In this document: positions 54,201 to 60,200 of the stretch, in pieces
Layout: each line of letters begins with the position of its first letter
Numbering within the stretch: the stretch's first letter is position 1
Assembly (NCBI GenBank): GCA_045106235.1
Contig: JBGCEJ010000005.1
Span: 169,961 to 233,960 of the forward strand
DNA length: 64,000 bases
Reading direction: 5' to 3'
Origin: UBA4427 sp045106235
Lineage (GTDB): Bacteria > Myxococcota_A > UBA9160 > UBA4427
Made by a program: the position numbers and the translations under genes
Notes under the pieces: generated by a model
Told to the model about the DNA's origin: nothing
Databases searched by the model: none
What the model saw: the letters and a program-made list of their open reading frames with translations, nothing else

Positions 54201-57200
54201 ACGAGGACCTCGTCCGAATCGGAGAAACCGTCTCCATCCGTGTCATCGAGCTTCGGATCGGATACGAGCGGTCGGCGGAAGAGAGAGAACCCGCCGGCAT
54301 CCTTCGTTGCAAGCACGTCGAGGGTGCCGTCGCCGTCGGCATCGAAAACGAGCACTTCGAGGATCAGCTCGCCGACCGGAAACGTGCCTTCGACACTTCC
54401 CGACGAAGTCGCCCAAACCATCTGCTGCGGGCCGTTCTGAATCGAGACAACGTCGAGTTCGCCGTCGCCAAGGACATCCGCGGGATCGAACGCACGACTC
54501 GTCGTCGTGCCGTCTGTCGTGAGCGTGACCGGCAGCCCGCTGAAATCACCATAGGTGCCGGCGCCGCTATCGAAGGCATTGTCATACCGAGAAACGCCAC
54601 TCGCAAGACCCACGATCAGGTCGAGAACCCCGTCTCCGGATCCATCCGCCAGAGCGAGATCGCGCACTGAGGCGCCGACGTTGATCGAACTCGGCGCCCC
54701 AAACTGGGCAGCGCCTCCCAAACCCTCATTCTCGTGCCAGATGATCTCGCCAGCCGCCGTAGCGTAGACAAGATCGGCGGCGCCCATCGTGGCTGGCGTC
54801 AGGACCGGACCGATCTCGAGCGCATTCACGCCGGAAGTCGACGTTCCCACCGCGTGGACCGTAAAGGTCTCATCCCCCGCGTTTTCAAGCCAGTAGAGGT
54901 CAGACGCGATGCCGGGAGTCGAAGAGTCCGTGGCGATCGCGAAATCGAGATCGTTGTCGCCGTCGATATCGGCCGCGACAATGAAATTAATCTGATCGGT
55001 CACGGCCGGAATCGCGCGCCGGACAAAGTCTCCGCTCAGCTCGTTCTCGTACCAAACGATCCCCGCGCCCGTCGCAGAAGCGGCAAGAATATCAGTGTCG
55101 CCATCGCGATCGAGATCGACGGTCAGCAGACCCGTTCCGTCCGGCGCCCCTGGATCGATCGAACGCTCGACGAAAGCCTCCGACTCTTCGCCCGGAAGCG
55201 TCGTGGACCACTGATTTTCCCACCAACTCAGGAATCCCGAACCGACCTCGGCGATCGAGACAATGTCCAGGTCGCCGTCCGCATCCATGTCGGCGACGGC
55301 CATCACGGACGGATCCGCGCCGAATTCGATGCGACTCGTGAGCGGCTCTTCAAAGGAGACGATGCGGAAAGCATGGAACGCAGTGGGTGCTGCCACACTC
55401 GCGGCGGAGCTGCCGGCGTTCGAAGCCTGATCGACGATCGCGGTTTCGTGACTGCCGCCGCGGATCCGCTGATCCGGGCCGAGATGCGTTTCCGTCCACT
55501 CGAAGCGGCTCCCGCCCTGATCGAAGGTCCCAACTGGGCTCAACGACGCGACATAGCTCCCCACCGGGCGATCGTCATCGGCTGGGAAGAGTGGCGCAGT
55601 CGCACAGGAGGTCGCGTTCGGAGCGGCAAAATCGTCCGTACAGAGCGGCTCGTCGTTGGTCCCCGTCGGATAGTCGTAGTAGACACCCGTGCTCGGATCA
55701 TAGTACGCGGCCTTGTACCACTCATTCTCGTTCGGCAAAGCGAAGCGCGTATTGGCACGGCGCGGATAGGACGGGTCGTCCGGATTATCGTAGACGCCGT
55801 CTTCGGTCGTCCCCGCGTTCAGCTGGCTGCCGACCGGCTGACCATTCTCGAGCCAGTTGATGAAGCGTTTCGCGTTGGCGAGCGGAACCCGAACCGGCCA
55901 GTCCTCACGCCCGGGGAAAGCCGTATAGCCGCCCGCCCCGCTGCTGAGAGCGCCGATGCGATCGTCCAGCAGACAGGCGCCACTCGCGAAGCAGGGATAC
56001 AACTCGCCTGGGTCGCTCAGCACAGCGACCGCGTTGAGGAACGCCGTGTACTGCGAGACCGTGATCTCGGTCGTCCCAATTGAATAGGCGTAGTCGACAG
56101 TCCCGAGTCCCGTATTGTCGGGCAGATTCAGGGGATCGGTCACTCGAACGGTCGGGACGAGGGTCTGCGTCTCCGAAGTGACGGGAATCGTCGTGAGCTG
56201 GACTTCATCTCCGTCGGTGAGCGCATCCGCGTCAAAGCTCGGCTGCCCGATCAGCGTCCCGAATCGCAGCTCCGCCGCGTTGACGAGACCGTCGGCGTCC
56301 CCATCGTCCAGGCCGTCGAGGATCCCGTTCATGTTCTCGTCGTTATTCGTCGGACTCGTCGCTTGCGCGAGTTCTTCAGCATCCCCCATTCCGTCCCCGT
56401 CGGAGTCTGGAATGCGCGGGTTCGTACCGTGCAGTACGAGTTCGTCCCGGTCCTCGACGCCGTCGCGGTCGGTATCGGCCCGCGCTGGATCCGTCGCGAT
56501 CCCAAGCGTTCCCGCGACTTCGTCGCCATCATCAATGCCATCGAGATCCGAGTCGGACCCTGCGCCCGGTGCGGGGTTCGTGCCGAAAAGATTGACCTCG
56601 TCCCCGTCAGACAAACCGTCGCCGTCGCTATCTGAGACGAAGAAGTTGGTTCCGAAGAGGATCTCGTCGCCGTCGCTCAGTCCATCCGCGTCCGTATCCA
56701 CATTCAAAGGGTCGGAACCGCCCGCAACTTCCGCACCATCCTTGAGACCGTCGCCGTCGGAATCATCGAGGAGCGGGTCGCTCGGGAGACCCTGACGATG
56801 CCAAGCGATCTCCGACGTGATGATCGAACTCGAAATCACGTCCTGATCACCATCTCCGTCGAGATCCGCCGCTGCGGCGACGAGCGGAAACATGAGACTA
56901 GTGGTGACGGTCTCCGGCGCCGCAAAGCTCCCAAGTCCCAGGTTCTCGATCCAAGCAATCTCACTCCCCCCGAAATCGGCATAGAGCGCATCGATGTCGA
57001 GGTCGCCGTCCAGGTCGATGAGTTGAATCGAAAGGGGCTCGCCGACGGTCGTGGCGAGTCCCTGTGCGGCTCCGAACTGACCGGCCCCGTCCGTATTTTC
57101 GAACCAGTCAACACCCGTCCCGGTCGTCCGCATGGCGTCGACGTCGCCGTCGCCGTCCAAATCTGCGGCGGCGACCCGCCTGACCACGTCCCCCGCGATC

Positions 57201-60200
57201 AACTGTTGCGCGCCGAAGGTTCCCAGACCATCCGTGTTCTCATACCAGGCCGTCTTGTTGTCGACGACAGAAGCCGACAACACGTCGAGGTCGCCGTCGC
57301 CATCTACGTCCGCCGCCACCACCGATTCGACGAAGTTCACGGTATCGCTTACCCCGGAATTGACGATATTCGGAAACAGACCGAACGATCCCGCCCCATC
57401 CGTGTTCTCGTACCAGAGGACGAAGGAATCGGTCCCGACGAGCACGTCCAAATCAAGGTCGCCGTCCAGGTCGGCGGCCACGATCGACCGCGGGCTGCTC
57501 AAGGTCGATGCGGCGATATCCTGTTCGATCCCGAAGGAGCCGGCGCCGTCCGTGTTCTCAAACCAAGCGATCGACGAACCGATTGCCGCGATCACGTCCG
57601 CATCGCCGTCGCCATCCACGTCGGCTGCGGTCGCCGAATGCGTGTCGGTCGCTGTCGTTGAAATGTTCTGTGCGACCCCGAAATTCCCAAGCCCTCCAAG
57701 ATTCTCGTACCACGCGACCGTGTTATTCGCCGAAGAGGCAACCAAAAGATCCGCATCGCCGTCGCCATCGAAATCCGCCGCCTCGATCGCACGAGGCGTC
57801 CCGACCGTCAGCGAAATCGAAAGCGGCGCGCCGAATCGACCGCCGGCGCTCCCCGCTCCGCCGACTTCGTCCCCGTCGTCGAGACCATCGCCGTCCGTAT
57901 CGGCGAGCGTATGGTCCGTCCCCAGCGCCCACTCGGCGAGATTCGTGAGGCCATCTCCGTCCGTGTCGACCCCGAGATCCGGCAGCGTCGGATCGAGTCC
58001 CGCATCGATCTCGACATCGTCGTCGACCCCGTCTCCATCGGTATCCGTCAGAGTCGGATCCGAACCGTAGACCTCCACTTCCTCGAAGTCGGAGAGCGAG
58101 TCCCCATCCGAGTCGGGATCCAGCGCGTTGATCATCAGATCGCCATCCGGATCGCCCCCCGGATCCACCTCGTCCCCGTCCGCAAGGCCGTCCCCATCCG
58201 AGTCAGCCACCAAAGGATCGGTCCCCAGCGCGATCTCCGCCCCGTCATCGAGCCCGTCCCGGTCCGTATCGGGATCCACCGGATCCGTCAGGAGCGTGTT
58301 CAGTTCGTCGCCGTCGTTCAGACCGTCGCCGTCCGTATCGTCGAGCGCCGGATCCGTCGGGACTACTTGACCGCCGCCAAAGCAGAAGAAACGACGGGGC
58401 TCATCGCAGGCATCTGGGGAAGCAAAAGCGTCGCTCCAAAAAACCGCGAAGCCGGTGCGACCGGTCTCCGTCTGCTCGCTCGCGGAATCCGAAGTCCAAT
58501 CGGAACAGTTCAGTCCGCTTGAAGCCAGCGTGCCGAAATTGTTCGTGCCCGTCGCAACGGGCGTGAGCGGATCAGCGATCACGTCGCCATTCGCCTGCTG
58601 ATTCAAAGGCGCGAGGAGGCTTGCGCTCGACCCGGCGGCGGGCACACCGATCGACGTGCCGTCGATACGGTCATAGGTTCGAAAGGCCGCCACGCGATCC
58701 CGGGCGTTCTCGACCGAAGTCGAAATCCACGGCTCGAAGGACAGTGGGCGAGCGAGACCGGCATCAATCGCATCCGCGACACACAGCTCCTTCACTTCCT
58801 CGAGAGAGGTCGCGATCGTTTCCTCTAGCGTCGAAACGAAAGCGATACCAGCACCGACATTGACTTCCGCACCATCCGCGAGTCCGTCGGAATCCGAATC
58901 CGTCTCACAGGGATTCGTCCCCCAGAATGCCAGCTCACGCCAATTGACGAGCCCGTCTCCGTCCTGATCGTCCTCGCGGTCATCGAGCGGCCCCGCGCCA
59001 CTGTTGGCGTTCGCCGGATCGAGGCAAACCAAAGCAAACTCTTGCCCGTCCGTTAGGCCGTCGCCATCGCTATCGCTGCTGCGCGGATTCATCCCATTCG
59101 CGAGTTCATCCGCGTCAGAGACGCCGTCCCCTTCGGAGTCCGAGCTGAAGGGACTGCTGCCGAAAGCGATCTCCGCTGCGTTGGTCAGGCCGTCGCCATC
59201 ATCGTCTCCCGCCGCACCCCCGCTCGTTTCGTCGAGCGCATCCCAACCAAACTGCCGCTCGGTCAGGTCGTCCGTACCGTCTCCGTCCGTATCCGCCAGG
59301 ACGATGCTCGTTCCAAAGATGTTCAGCTCGTCGCGATTCGTCAGGCCGTCGCCATCGAAGTCGGCGTTCCCGTCGAGTTCGATCCCGTCCGTCGATTTGG
59401 GGTCGAGCGGATCGAAGCCGTCCCCTTCAAGCGCAAGTTCCACGGCATCCGGCAGGCCGTCCCGATCCGAGTCGAAGTTCTGCCCGCCCCAGTCCACAAC
59501 GGTGAGGTCGAGGCTTCGACAATCCTGCTCCGAAAGGCCGAACATCCTTTCTTCTTCCTCTTCGAGCACGACGTCTGTCGTCGTGCCCCCCATATCCCCG
59601 CAATACCGTGCCGTCGACGCACTTCGGGAGAAGCCGACGATTTCGACTTCTTCGATGCGCCAGGGGGCGCCAATCGAGTCGCCGATAAAGTCAACCAGCC
59701 CTGGTTTTTCCTCTTTCTGCCGACCGAGAAGCTCATCCAAAAGCTCCTCTCGTTGCTCTTGAGATTCGTTATCGCTCTCGTACATGACGAAAGAGACGCC
59801 GATGGCCGCATCCGCTTTCGCCTCGATCAGGATGGGCTCCATCGCCGGAGCGTAGAGGGGACAATTGCCGAGCTGACGGCAATCGTCGCTTGAGGCGTCC
59901 ACGTTCTCGCGAACCTCAGTAAGCCGGCCCTTGCTGATGCCGTTCGGGATGCCCGTTGCGGCAATCGTGAAGAAGATCTCGTCGCTCGCGGAGCCTTGGT
60001 CGTAGGTACTCTCGCGGATGACCGAGAAGACTGGGATCTCGATCTCGTAGGTCGCAAAGCTGCCGTTGATCTCGACCTTTCTTGCGCGGATCACGACGTC
60101 GAACTCGCCCTCCGTGCCTGCGTTGATCGGAACCGTAATCGATGTGCTGTCTCCGATCGGCCCAATATCCTCGAGGTTGAACGTCACGGTCCGTTCGCCA

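Noticed and set aside
54734..56083. Plus-strand open frame of 449 codons opposite propeller 2
   Set aside because: Same reason: arginine- and glycine-rich translation without domain pattern, antisense to clear blades and an FGE-like domain.
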